Shown piece after piece: positions 34,491-42,252 of a DNA stretch of 42,252 nucleotides (its first letter is position 1; every line of letters begins with the position of its first letter). The DNA comes from CAZQQN01 sp964549595. GTDB taxonomy: Bacteria; Bacteroidota; Bacteroidia; CAILMK01; CAYYUA01. Position numbers and translations under genes: made by a program. Under the pieces are notes generated by a model. The model ran no database searches and had not been told where the DNA came from. It saw only the letters and a list, made by a program, of their open reading frames with translations. The stretch is taken from the NCBI GenBank assembly GCA_964549595.1, contig CAZJWK010000011.1, positions 1 to 42,252 on the forward strand, written 5' to 3'.

Positions 34491-36101
34491 ATGAAAAAAA
34501 GGCTGTTGTTATTCGGATGCTTTCTTATTTTGCTAAAAGTAGGCAATTCACAGACGCAGGGTGATTTAGCGATTAATAACATCCGAGGTTCTGTTAATGC
34601 CTACGGAGAATTGTTTAATCAAAACGGTAACAAACCGGCATTCGAGGTTCCTAAGGGTTCTGGTCTGCATACCATATTTATGAATACCATCTGGATAGGC
34701 GGATTGACCCAGAATGATGACCTTCATATGGCTGCGCAAACCTACCATGATAGACAAGGAGGAAGGGGTTCAGATTTTTCAGCCGGCCCTATTGCCAACC
34801 AGTATCCCGCTTCTTATGATAACCGGTACAACCGGATCTGGAAAATAAATAGGGGAACTGTTAAAAAGCATAGACAGAATTATTTCAAGCCAAATTATAC
34901 CACGCCTCAGATCATCAAAAATTGGCCTGCCTCTAAGGATACTAGCCTGGGAATAGATCATCATCCCGCACCCTATGTGGACAGTAATGACAATGATAAG
35001 TATGATCCCTCTAATGGCGATTATCCCAAAATCAGAGGTGATAAGGCCATTTTCTTCATCGTGAATGACAGCCGTAGCCCACAGGAAGAAACCAATAGCA
35101 AAAAGATGGGCATAGAAATTCAAGGGATGGTTTATGCTTATGACAGCCCGGCAAATCCGGCTTTAAAGCATACCATTTTTGTGAATTACCGAATGAAAAA
35201 TCATTCCAATAATGCCTATCAAGGGGTTTACCTTGGGAATTTTACCGACTTTGATAATGGAGCTCCTTTTGACGATTATATTGGTTGCGACACCCAAAAT
35301 AACCTATATTATGGCTATAATGGTAACAATTATGACACCCAAAATTATAAAAACCTTCCTCCTGCCTCTGGCGGAGTTTTCCTGAGTAACCCCTTGAATA
35401 GTTTTGTTTATTATCAAAATGACTTTTCCAACCAAGGGAACCCTGAGAAACCAGAGGATTATTACAACTATTTACAGGGAATATGGAAAAACGGTGCCCC
35501 TATGACAAAAGGAGGTGATGGAATTGGCGGAACGGATATCACGCGTTATTTATTTCCCGGTAATCCCAGGAAACCCAATCAATGGTCGGAAGAAAGTGTA
35601 GGAAACTTTCCTTTTGACCGAAGAGGTGTTGGGGTTGCGGGTCCGTTTGAATTCCAACCGGGTGAATCTCATTGCCTGGACATGGCATTTATTTATGCCC
35701 AGGACAGTACAAGGAATGATACCAATTCCCGTTTAAAAAGTGTTACCAAGCTTAAAAACAGAACAAAAGTGATTAAGCAATTTTACGAAAAGCAAAATTT
35801 TGATTGCGAACCCATTGTTCCTGAAGTAAGCAAAAGGGGTAAAAGCAGTGTTAGGAACAATAATACATTAAAACTTTTTCCTAATCCTGCTTCCCAAACC
35901 ATCAAGGTTAAATTCTCCAAGCCTAATCAGTCTGCGAAGGCCTTAAAAATTTACAGCATTGATGGAAGAAAAGTGATTCACAAAGAAAATCTGAGCGGGT
36001 CTAAAGCTACGGTTTCGGTAAGCAACCTGGAGCCAGGTATTTACCCGGTTTTTATAAAAACCAAGGATCGGGTTTACCGCAAGAAGTTAATCAAGAAGTA
36101 A
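34491..36101 (+). CDS. T9SS-secreted protein with C-terminal sorting domain
   Basis: A TTG at 34425 is in frame, but I choose ATG 34491: it is followed directly by a lysine-rich signal peptide (KKRLLLFGCFLILLKVGNSQ). The 536-residue protein ends in a type A T9SS sorting domain at about 458-536 (LKLFPNPAS strand, YSIDGRKV, LEPGIYPV, then KKLIKK). The central region (about 25-455) is a domain with NTIWIGG, DSNDNDKYDP and FTDFDNG patterns, recognisable as a bacteroidotal surface module of unknown role; Asp/Asn loops could bind calcium. It should be exported by T9SS and anchored or released at the cell surface. Confidence 0.86.
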   Translation: MKKRLLLFGCFLILLKVGNSQTQGDLAINNIRGSVNAYGELFNQNGNKPAFEVPKGSGLHTIFMNTIWIGGLTQNDDLHMAAQTYHDRQGGRGSDFSAGPIANQYPASYDNRYNRIWKINRGTVKKHRQNYFKPNYTTPQIIKNWPASKDTSLGIDHHPAPYVDSNDNDKYDPSNGDYPKIRGDKAIFFIVNDSRSPQEETNSKKMGIEIQGMVYAYDSPANPALKHTIFVNYRMKNHSNNAYQGVYLGNFTDFDNGAPFDDYIGCDTQNNLYYGYNGNNYDTQNYKNLPPASGGVFLSNPLNSFVYYQNDFSNQGNPEKPEDYYNYLQGIWKNGAPMTKGGDGIGGTDITRYLFPGNPRKPNQWSEESVGNFPFDRRGVGVAGPFEFQPGESHCLDMAFIYAQDSTRNDTNSRLKSVTKLKNRTKVIKQFYEKQNFDCEPIVPEVSKRGKSSVRNNNTLKLFPNPASQTIKVKFSKPNQSAKALKIYSIDGRKVIHKENLSGSKATVSVSNLEPGIYPVFIKTKDRVYRKKLIKK

Positions 36102-36191
36102 AAAATTGACCTTGAATAAGAGGAAATAGCTTCCCTGAATTTTTTTTAGGAATAATCATCTATGTGATGTCAATTATGATGATCGGTTTTT

Positions 36192-36284
36192 CTTTGAAGT
36201 TTTTGGCCGGATAACCATTGGTTCGTCCCTTATTAGCGAGACTATAAGAGGGATAGCAATAAATCCGGCCAAAAAAACTTTGAA
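36192..36284. repeat. Nested inverted repeats between convergent genes
   Basis: Outer arms TTTTTGGCCGGAT (36200-36212) and ATCCGGCCAAAAA (36263-36275) pair perfectly over 13 bp and extend imperfectly outward (CTTTGAAG / ACTTTGAA). Inside are TCCCTTAT (36226-36233) with ATAAGAGGGA (36244-36253), and the palindrome AACCATTGGTT (36213-36223). In RNA this is a long stem with an inner hairpin. Between two convergent stops; bidirectional terminator or mobile element trace. Confidence 0.6.
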
Positions 36285-36314
36285 AAAATTGCTTTAGCGC
36301 CTGGTTAATCTCAT

Positions 36315-38231
36315 TTATTTTTTCAAAACTTTAAAGGTTTGGCTTCGCCCCCTATCATCAAATACCTGAAGCATATACCAACCGGCGTCTAAATGACCTA
36401 CATTTAAGCTAAATTGATTGGTATTCTGAGAAAAATTCCGTGACAGTATCTTTTTACCCATTGGGGTGAAAAGCCGGATTTTTCCATCTTCCATTTCATG
36501 AGCATGTTTTAACTTCACCTTCAAAACATCCTCTACGGGATTCGGGAAAACCTGGTACTTTTCTTTCTTGGCAGTGCCCTCTATGCCAAAAGTTCCCTCT
36601 CCGTTAATGGTTATCACGTTGTTCATCTGCGGGTTCCTTACTTTGTAATAAGGGGCTTCGTTATTGGGCCACCGAACCATTATTGAATCAATGGTAAGGT
36701 CCCCGACACCGAAATTGAGGATAAAAGGGCTTTGGCCGCCCATGTTGCCTTCTCCTGCATAAACGTCCCGCATGTGCATCATGGTGTCGGCATAGATGTA
36801 TACACGGGCACCAATGGCATCCTGATTAACGTTCCGGGGTGGTATTAGTTTTACCGATACCCAGTTGTTTTGATTACCGATCTTATTTTCCAACAAGGCA
36901 ACCCTGCTGTTGTCCCCGTAGGAGCTAACCATTAAATCATCGTCACCATCAAGGTCATAATCCAATGCCTGTATTTTATTGGGTTGATTGAATTTGGATA
37001 GCCAGTCTAATTCCCTTGTGATCTCATCGAATTGGTTGTTTTTTTGTTGGAGGAATGCGTAAATGCGGTCTTCATTGGGATTGTAAACCCCCTGCCCGGT
37101 TACCAAATCCATAAGCCCGTCATTGTTTATGTCCACCCAATCCGCATCGAAATCGCCATGATGGGACGGTTTTGGGGGTTCTTTTTCAATGATATTGGGC
37201 GCCCAGGAGGTTACAAAATTGCTGTCAGGTCCATGATTGACTACCATAGTAGAATTTCCCTCATTGGGGCCAGAACCACCGTGAACCATAGACAAATAAA
37301 AATCAATATCCCCGTCATTGTCATAATCGGAAGGGTCTGCTGCCCACTGGCAAAGGGTTTGGCCGTTATCGCCGTCCATCGTATGGGCATCGTAATTGAT
37401 TTTATCTGAAACATCCTTGAATGCTCCCTCTCCGGTATTTTTCCAGAAATCACCTCCACTTCGGCAATAGGGGGAGTTTGCAGCATCAGCATATCCATCA
37501 TTGTTCCAATCCATGATGTTGATACCGTACATGGGATAAGGCGCCACAAAGTGCAAGCCCGCCTTCACTGAAACATCCTCAAAAGTGCCGTCACCATTAC
37601 CTTCCATTAAATAGTCGAAATCAAATAGGTTATTCGTATGATCTTTTGACCATGTGGATATGTAAATATCAATGTAGCCATCCTGGTTATAATCCAGCAA
37701 AGCCATGCCGGTAGCGTTGATCAATCCAATTTCTGCCAATCCACTATTTTCCTTAAGAGAAAACTTACCTTTCCCGTTGTTTAGTAGGCAAGCACATCGG
37801 TCACCACGGTCGTTGTAATTTTCTTTTCTGTGGTAATATAAACAAGACATCAGGTCCTTATCGCCATCATTATCCACATCCCCCATAACCAGATTGGTTG
37901 TTTCCCTTCCATCGAGGTTACTCTTGGGGCTCTTATTGATGTTAGACCATTCGGTAGTATCCATGAAAAACCTCCCATTCCCATTAGGATCAGGTACATT
38001 CAAAAATAGTTGTAACTGGCTTCTACCTGAATTGTCATGGAGAACCAAATCCGGGTAATCATCTCCATTGACATCTGCAAAATAAAGCCTCCTCCCAATG
38101 GTGCTGTCCAAACCCACATCCTGGGTTACTTCTTCGAACCAATTGGGGTTTTGGGCTTTTAAAGCGGATTGATTACTGATTAGCACAGAGCAAGTCACAA
38201 CAGCTAATAAAAAAGGGTAGATTAATTTCAT
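36315..38231 (-). CDS. T9SS-secreted FG-GAP/VCBS repeat protein (CRTAC1-like)
   Basis: The frame is open upstream to 38396, but I start at the ATG 38231, which opens a signal peptide (KLIYPFLLAVVTCSV). The 638 residues contain at least six FG-GAP-type calcium loops of the DxNxDGxxDL kind (DVNGDDYPDL, DVDNDGDKDL, DYNQDGYIDI, DYDNDGDIDF, DINNDGLMDL, DYDLDGDDDL) forming a seven-bladed-type propeller. An ASPIC/UnbV-like stretch at about 475-545 (GARVYIY, FGVGDLTIDSIMVRWP) follows, then a T9SS sorting domain at 559-638 (VFPNPVED, LDAGWYMLQV). A surface adhesion or binding protein is likely; ligand unknown. Confidence 0.9.
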   Translation of the reverse strand: MKLIYPFLLAVVTCSVLISNQSALKAQNPNWFEEVTQDVGLDSTIGRRLYFADVNGDDYPDLVLHDNSGRSQLQLFLNVPDPNGNGRFFMDTTEWSNINKSPKSNLDGRETTNLVMGDVDNDGDKDLMSCLYYHRKENYNDRGDRCACLLNNGKGKFSLKENSGLAEIGLINATGMALLDYNQDGYIDIYISTWSKDHTNNLFDFDYLMEGNGDGTFEDVSVKAGLHFVAPYPMYGINIMDWNNDGYADAANSPYCRSGGDFWKNTGEGAFKDVSDKINYDAHTMDGDNGQTLCQWAADPSDYDNDGDIDFYLSMVHGGSGPNEGNSTMVVNHGPDSNFVTSWAPNIIEKEPPKPSHHGDFDADWVDINNDGLMDLVTGQGVYNPNEDRIYAFLQQKNNQFDEITRELDWLSKFNQPNKIQALDYDLDGDDDLMVSSYGDNSRVALLENKIGNQNNWVSVKLIPPRNVNQDAIGARVYIYADTMMHMRDVYAGEGNMGGQSPFILNFGVGDLTIDSIMVRWPNNEAPYYKVRNPQMNNVITINGEGTFGIEGTAKKEKYQVFPNPVEDVLKVKLKHAHEMEDGKIRLFTPMGKKILSRNFSQNTNQFSLNVGHLDAGWYMLQVFDDRGRSQTFKVLKK

Positions 38232-38446
38232 GGCTATTGATTTTCTTAAATGAGTCTCAAAAATAAAAAAATCATTTTTGTTTATAGGACTTAATAGGAA
38301 TTCAAGCATTTTTTGATGTTTGCTCAGGGTTTTCGGCCCGGATTTATTCCTGATAAATGAACATGATAGGGCCCTGATATTCATAGTGCACTTCATTTCC
38401 TAATTTTCAAGATATTTGTATTACGCACAAGAAATATCGCGTTACA

Positions 38447-40183
38447 ATGATTCATTTTACCCGTTTACTAATTGTTTTACCGGCATTTACCCTTTTATTC
38501 CAGTTACCCCTTTTTGGCCAGAAGCCCTTGGTGTTAAAAGGGGGGCACGTAATTGATGTAAAAAACGGTGAAGTGCTGGAAGACCAAAGTGTGGTCATTA
38601 AAGGAAGGACCATTCACAAGGTTGGCAATATGGAGAATATTGATGTTCCCCAAAATGCCAAGGTGATTGATTCAGAAGGCAAGTATCTACTTCCCGGCCT
38701 AATGGATGCCCATATTCATTTTTTCCAGTCAGGGGGGTTGTATACCAGGCCTGATATTGTTGACCTCCGGCATGTTAAACCTTACAAGCAAGAGCAGCAA
38801 TGGGTGGAGGAGCGTTGGGATGAGATGTTAAGACGATACCTCCACAATGGGGTTACTTCGGTAGTCGATGTGGGTGGACCCATGAAGAATTTCCAAATAC
38901 GGGACAGTATCGGCCGGGAAATGGTAGCGCCCAATATTTTTCTTACCGGCCCCCTTATTTCCACCTTCCAACCCAAACCTTTCAGGATTGAAGAACCTCC
39001 TATCATTAAGGCGAATTCCCCGGAAGAAGGCCGGGAATTGGTCAGAAAACAATTACCCCATAATCCGGATTTCATTAAGATCTGGTACATTGTCACCGGG
39101 GATCAAACCGCGAAGGATAACCTGCCCCTGGTAAAGGCAGTGATTGATGAAAGCCACAAACATGATCTGAAAGTGGCTGTTCATGCCACTGAATTGAAAA
39201 CGGCCCGCCTTGCCGTTGATGCAGGTGCGGATATGCTGGTTCATAGTGTCATGAATCAAGTTATGGATAAGGCTTTCTTAAAAACTTTAAAAAACAAGGA
39301 AGTCGATTACATCCCTACGCTCCAGGTGATGAATAATTATGAACGGACATTCAATCAAGCGTTTGATTTTTCATCCCGAACTTTCCAAACGGCTGACCCT
39401 TTTGCGATGGGATCTTTATTCGATTTAAAGCACCTTGATTCCAGCGGAAGGCCTTCTTGGCTTAACAAAACCCTGAAAAAGCCTTCAAAAATTAAGGGAA
39501 AGGAGGATTCCATAATGGCCGTAAACATTAGAAAGGTCTTTAATGAGGGTATTAATGTGGTGACCGGAACCGATGCGGGGAATATCGGAACATTGCACGG
39601 AGCTTCCTATTTCCGTGAAATGGCTTTGATGAAGGAAGCCGGCCTCAGCAACCGGGAGGTTTTACAGGCCTCGACCATCAATGGGGCTAAACTATTAGAG
39701 GCTTCAGGTAAAACGGGAACCATTGAGAAAGGCAAATTAGCAGATATCCTGGTTTTAAATAAAAATCCCCTGGACTCGCTGAAATATGTCAAAAATATCC
39801 ATAAAGTCATCAAAGGGGGAAGTGTTGTACCACGGGACAGCCTTTTGTTGAATTCACCAAAGCAATTGGCACAGCGCCAATTAAATGCCTATAATGCCAA
39901 GGACCTTGAAGCTTTTTTGGATTGCTACAGCGATTCTGTTAAAATTTACAATTACCCCAATAAGTTGCAATACCAGGGGATTGACAAAATGGAAAAAGTT
40001 TATACCCAATTTTTCAACAATGCACCCAACGTTCATTGTGAACTCATGAATAGAATCGTTAAGGGGAATGTAGTAATAGACCGTGAAAAAATAACGGGGA
40101 TTCCGGGAAAGAAACCTCTCCATGCGGTGGCCATTTATAAGGTGGCCAATGGAAAGATTACAGAAGTTACCTTCATAAAATGA
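38447..40183 (+). CDS. Exported amidohydrolase fused to a C-terminal SnoaL-like domain
   Basis: Residues 1-25 form a signal peptide (ending LFGQ). The amidohydrolase part (26-460) has H89IH91, Lys210 (bridging), H246 (HATE), the VHSVM histidine and metal Asp376 in GTDAGN, all five ligands of the imidazolonepropionase/prolidase subgroup. Residues 474-578 form a second module of about 105 residues with LNAYNAKDLEAFLDCY and a beta-rich end; the pattern is SnoaL/NTF2-like. This fusion is unusual; the added domain could bind the substrate. It overlaps the GNAT gene by 4 bp (ATGA). The substrate is unknown; probably periplasmic hydrolysis of a cyclic amide. Confidence 0.87.
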   Translation: MIHFTRLLIVLPAFTLLFQLPLFGQKPLVLKGGHVIDVKNGEVLEDQSVVIKGRTIHKVGNMENIDVPQNAKVIDSEGKYLLPGLMDAHIHFFQSGGLYTRPDIVDLRHVKPYKQEQQWVEERWDEMLRRYLHNGVTSVVDVGGPMKNFQIRDSIGREMVAPNIFLTGPLISTFQPKPFRIEEPPIIKANSPEEGRELVRKQLPHNPDFIKIWYIVTGDQTAKDNLPLVKAVIDESHKHDLKVAVHATELKTARLAVDAGADMLVHSVMNQVMDKAFLKTLKNKEVDYIPTLQVMNNYERTFNQAFDFSSRTFQTADPFAMGSLFDLKHLDSSGRPSWLNKTLKKPSKIKGKEDSIMAVNIRKVFNEGINVVTGTDAGNIGTLHGASYFREMALMKEAGLSNREVLQASTINGAKLLEASGKTGTIEKGKLADILVLNKNPLDSLKYVKNIHKVIKGGSVVPRDSLLLNSPKQLAQRQLNAYNAKDLEAFLDCYSDSVKIYNYPNKLQYQGIDKMEKVYTQFFNNAPNVHCELMNRIVKGNVVIDREKITGIPGKKPLHAVAIYKVANGKITEVTFIK

Positions 40184-40719
40184 AAAAGAAGGAAATGATC
40201 CGCTTGGAAACTTTTGCCGCTGCGGATTTTGATCGCCTAATTGGCTGGATAAAAAGTGAGGAGGCCCTTTTTCAGTTTGCAGGCCCGGTTTTTATTTACC
40301 CTTTAACCCGGTACCAGTTGAATAATTACCTTAAAGAACCCAAGCGAAGGGCATTTAAGGTGGTTGAAAACCAAGAAGGAAAGGTGATTGGCCACGCAGA
40401 AATTTATTATGCCGGGGATGGTATAGCCAGGCTATGCCGAATATTGATCGGAGTCCCCGATTTTAAGGGAAAAGGCTTCTGCCCCTGTATTGTTAAGGCC
40501 CTTCTTGAAGAAGCTTTTGATAACTCGCAAATTACAGATGCGGAGCTAAACGTCTACGAATGGAATGAAAAGGCCATTGCTTGCTATGAAAAAGCCGGTT
40601 TAGCGCAGGCAAAAAAGTTTGTGAAAGAAGTAATGTTTAAAGGAAGGGCCACTCAGGTTATAAGGATGACCATTGACCGGAAAAAATGGGAATCCCAAAA
40701 AAGGGGAGCAAACCTTTAG
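40180..40719 (+). CDS. GNAT-family acetyltransferase
   Basis: The 179-residue protein has the GNAT fold: an N-terminal FAAADFDRLIGWIKSEE segment, the core strand HAEIYYAGDGIARLCRILIGV, the CoA-binding loop FKGKGFCPCIVKALLEEAF (a Q/RxxGxG variant, about 102-120) and the closing strand ELNVYEWNEKAIACYEKAGL. Its ATG lies inside the stop of the amidohydrolase gene, so the two are coupled in translation; but the partner is exported and this one is cytoplasmic. Acetyl acceptor unknown. Confidence 0.87.
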   Translation: MKKKEMIRLETFAAADFDRLIGWIKSEEALFQFAGPVFIYPLTRYQLNNYLKEPKRRAFKVVENQEGKVIGHAEIYYAGDGIARLCRILIGVPDFKGKGFCPCIVKALLEEAFDNSQITDAELNVYEWNEKAIACYEKAGLAQAKKFVKEVMFKGRATQVIRMTIDRKKWESQKRGANL

Positions 40720-40885
40720 GATCAGGGGTAAATTCAGTAATCCCTGTTTCGCGTTACCAAACAAACCCAATGAGCTTTTGGCAAAACGGGATAAAGCCCA
40801 TTATCCTAAAATTGAAAGGGATTTTAAGACTTAGTGCACTTTATCAGAAAGCTTTTCAGTTCTGGAGACTAATGATGGAAAAGGC

Positions 40886-41365
40886 TTAATTGATTTTCTT
40901 ACCTACACATTCAATCAACGTATCGCAACATCCTTGTACCTTATACCTTAAGAATAACTGCTCTTGTTCAATGGTTCCATAACCCTTATAAGTTTTATTT
41001 TCTAACGTACCCTCCTTGGTAAAATTTATATTGAAACGATAGGTTTGAGAATCAATATTTTGAAGTTCAAATACTTTAAAGTTATCAGAAAAGGAAAAAT
41101 CATCTAAAGGGAAATTTTTAAGGAAAAAAACCGAATCGTTTGCACTTGATGCTATTTCCATGGTAGTTTTGTTTTTATCACGGTCTGAAGCCTCATCGTA
41201 ATAAAAGCACTGCATATCATATTGGCCGTAAATTTGGGTATCCGTTTGCTCGTAAGGAGAGTCCTCATTCACTGTTAAGCCAGTTTCATCGTAATATTTA
41301 TCCTCTTCACAAGCAATGAAGCAAAAAATACTCAAAAAAAGTAAGTTGAGCACATATTTAACCAT
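40886..41365 (-). CDS. Small lipoprotein, unknown function
   Basis: The 159-residue protein has a lipoprotein signal ending FIAC (Cys19). An acidic start (EEDKYYDETG) is followed by a beta-rich domain of about 100 residues like those of small bacteroidotal lipoproteins; a cysteine pair CCDTLIEC near the C-terminus suggests a disulfide. Nothing enzymatic is seen. It lies 20 bp after the outer-membrane protein gene in the same direction, likely the same transcript. Confidence 0.72.
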   Translation of the reverse strand: MVKYVLNLLFLSIFCFIACEEDKYYDETGLTVNEDSPYEQTDTQIYGQYDMQCFYYDEASDRDKNKTTMEIASSANDSVFFLKNFPLDDFSFSDNFKVFELQNIDSQTYRFNINFTKEGTLENKTYKGYGTIEQEQLFLRYKVQGCCDTLIECVGKKIN

Positions 41366-41385
41366 GGTTCATCTTTTTTAATCAA

Positions 41386-42138
41386 TTAAAAAACCATTAA
41401 CCCTACTTCCAGGTAAGCGGATAAACCTACACCCCACAAGCCTGTTCGGAAATCGTAGAAATTACTCCCTATTTGGTTATTGTAGCTTTTCGCTAAGGTT
41501 CTTAAATGGCCTTCTTCCACGACACTTAATTTATTGATGTCGATTCCCCCTTTAAGCGAAGCGGTAAGCCAGGGGGTGAAAAATTTTTGATAGCCGACCC
41601 CAATTTCTCCGGAATAGAAATTCATGTTTTGGTAAGAAAATTCCGCCTCCAGGTAATCATTGCCTTCAGGGCACTCACTCACATTGTACAAAATTCCGAT
41701 GTTATACTTTCCTTCCAGGTCCAAGGTTCCGCCTTTCAATTGAAGGTAAGAGAAAAAGCCGTTTGGTGCGGGGATGAAATTTTCTGAAAAAGGATACAAT
41801 CGGGGTTCAATAAAAAAAGCCCTGGAGGACAGCTCGGCTTCATGGTCCACTGGTTTGTCAAGGGCACAGTTCTCGTTTTGATCATATAGGCCGCCATTAT
41901 CCCGGACATAATTCGGCTCTATGGTATTTGACACAAAATTGACGCCGGCACTTAACGTGACATTCCGGTTCAAAACGTATTCCACACTTCCGCCCGATAA
42001 AATACCATCAATGCCATTCACAAGGGTCGGTTTGATGACCACTCGTTTTCCGCCAAAACCAGTGTTTTGCCCTTTACCGGTTAACGGGAAGCTGAGAATG
42101 ATAGCCGCCAGGACACAAATAAGCCCATTAAAACGCAT
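41386..42138 (-). CDS. Outer-membrane beta-barrel protein
   Basis: The 250 residues begin with a signal peptide (1-23, ending KGQ) and continue as alternating beta strands with aromatic girdles (GGSVEYVLNRNVTLSAGVNF, FFIEPRLYPFSENF, GEIGVGYQKFFTPWLTASL), finishing in LSAYLEVGLMVF with the typical C-terminal aromatic. No specific family recognised; it has the size and look of OmpW/porin-family proteins of Bacteroidota. Its ATG directly follows the TAA of the preceding gene. Confidence 0.8.
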   Translation of the reverse strand: MRFNGLICVLAAIILSFPLTGKGQNTGFGGKRVVIKPTLVNGIDGILSGGSVEYVLNRNVTLSAGVNFVSNTIEPNYVRDNGGLYDQNENCALDKPVDHEAELSSRAFFIEPRLYPFSENFIPAPNGFFSYLQLKGGTLDLEGKYNIGILYNVSECPEGNDYLEAEFSYQNMNFYSGEIGVGYQKFFTPWLTASLKGGIDINKLSVVEEGHLRTLAKSYNNQIGSNFYDFRTGLWGVGLSAYLEVGLMVF

Positions 42139-42252
42139 TTATAAGCTCTTTTTTAGGTTATTGAAAGAATCGTACAACTGCGTAAACATTGCTAATTGTT
42201 CGGGTTTCCCCTCAAATATTTTTGTTTCCCGGTAAATTACCTGCCCGGATCG
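42139..42252 (-). CDS. C-terminal end of an unidentified gene (start outside window)
   Basis: The minus strand is open from the window edge to a TAA at 42139-42141, giving 37 C-terminal residues (GQVIYRETKIFEG ... QLYDSFNNLKKSL). The stop codon touches the ATG of the barrel gene with no gap, so the two are probably one transcript. The product is not identifiable from this tail. Confidence 0.55.
   Translation of the reverse strand, partial: RSGQVIYRETKIFEGKPEQLAMFTQLYDSFNNLKKSL

Noticed and set aside
36315..38396. Upstream start for the FG-GAP protein at 38396
   Set aside because: The extra 55 residues hide the signal peptide that begins at the ATG 38231.
40686..40889. 67-codon plus-strand frame overlapping the GNAT end
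   Set aside because: Begins inside the GNAT gene in another frame and shows no protein-like pattern; likely chance.

Overview
The window looks like a chromosomal segment of an AT-rich member of the Bacteroidota. Two large secreted proteins end in type IX secretion (T9SS) sorting domains. Several genes are preceded by the phylum's TAnnTTTG promoter box rather than by a clear Shine-Dalgarno sequence. Many small genes encode lipoproteins or proteins with signal peptides, and an A-type RNase P RNA is present. I cannot name a genus. I see no tRNA, rRNA, CRISPR array, transposase or phage gene.

Layout. 1-2946 (minus): a very large secreted repeat/PKD protein whose 3' end runs off the window. 3166-4677: a polysaccharide flippase. 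4688-7515 (minus): a phenylacetate-catabolism operon, TetR regulator-paaA-paaB-paaC, with a perfect palindromic operator in front of it. 7580-10560 (minus): a sulfotransferase, a carboxypeptidase-regulatory-like secreted protein and a chromate-type transporter. 10669-15248 (plus): a coiled-coil lipoprotein, ribosome recycling factor, then a split transketolase whose N and C subunits are separated by an exported von Willebrand A protein. 15260-16186 (minus): an acidic-linker protein. 16491-19542 (plus): thymidine kinase, ECF sigma factor, overlapping membrane anti-sigma-like protein and an outer-membrane barrel protein. 19578-19973: rnpB. 20033-26067 (plus): Bax-like glucosaminidase, biotin-dependent carboxylase beta subunit and a large ABCG-type transporter. 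26258-28469 (minus): three small exported proteins, one flanked by attC-like heptamers. 28739-30312 (plus): rmlC and rmlD. 30325-34336: VIT transporter (minus), ALDH8-like dehydrogenase (plus), beta-CASP nuclease (minus). 34491-38231: two convergent T9SS cargo genes around a hairpin-rich spacer. 38447-40719 (plus): an amidohydrolase/SnoaL-like fusion overlapping a GNAT gene. 40886-42252 (minus): lipoprotein, outer-membrane protein and the tail of another gene.

How genes work together. Clear functional units are the PaaR-controlled paaABC oxygenase genes, the tkt cluster, the sigma/anti-sigma/outer-membrane triad and the rmlC-rmlD pair. The remainder is mostly single housekeeping or surface genes, often packed tail-to-tail with 10-12 bp between stops. 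The most unusual items are the vWA gene inside the transketolase pair, the operator that fits the PaaR consensus, the integron-like flanks of the 26258-26800 gene, and two multi-hairpin spacers between convergent genes.
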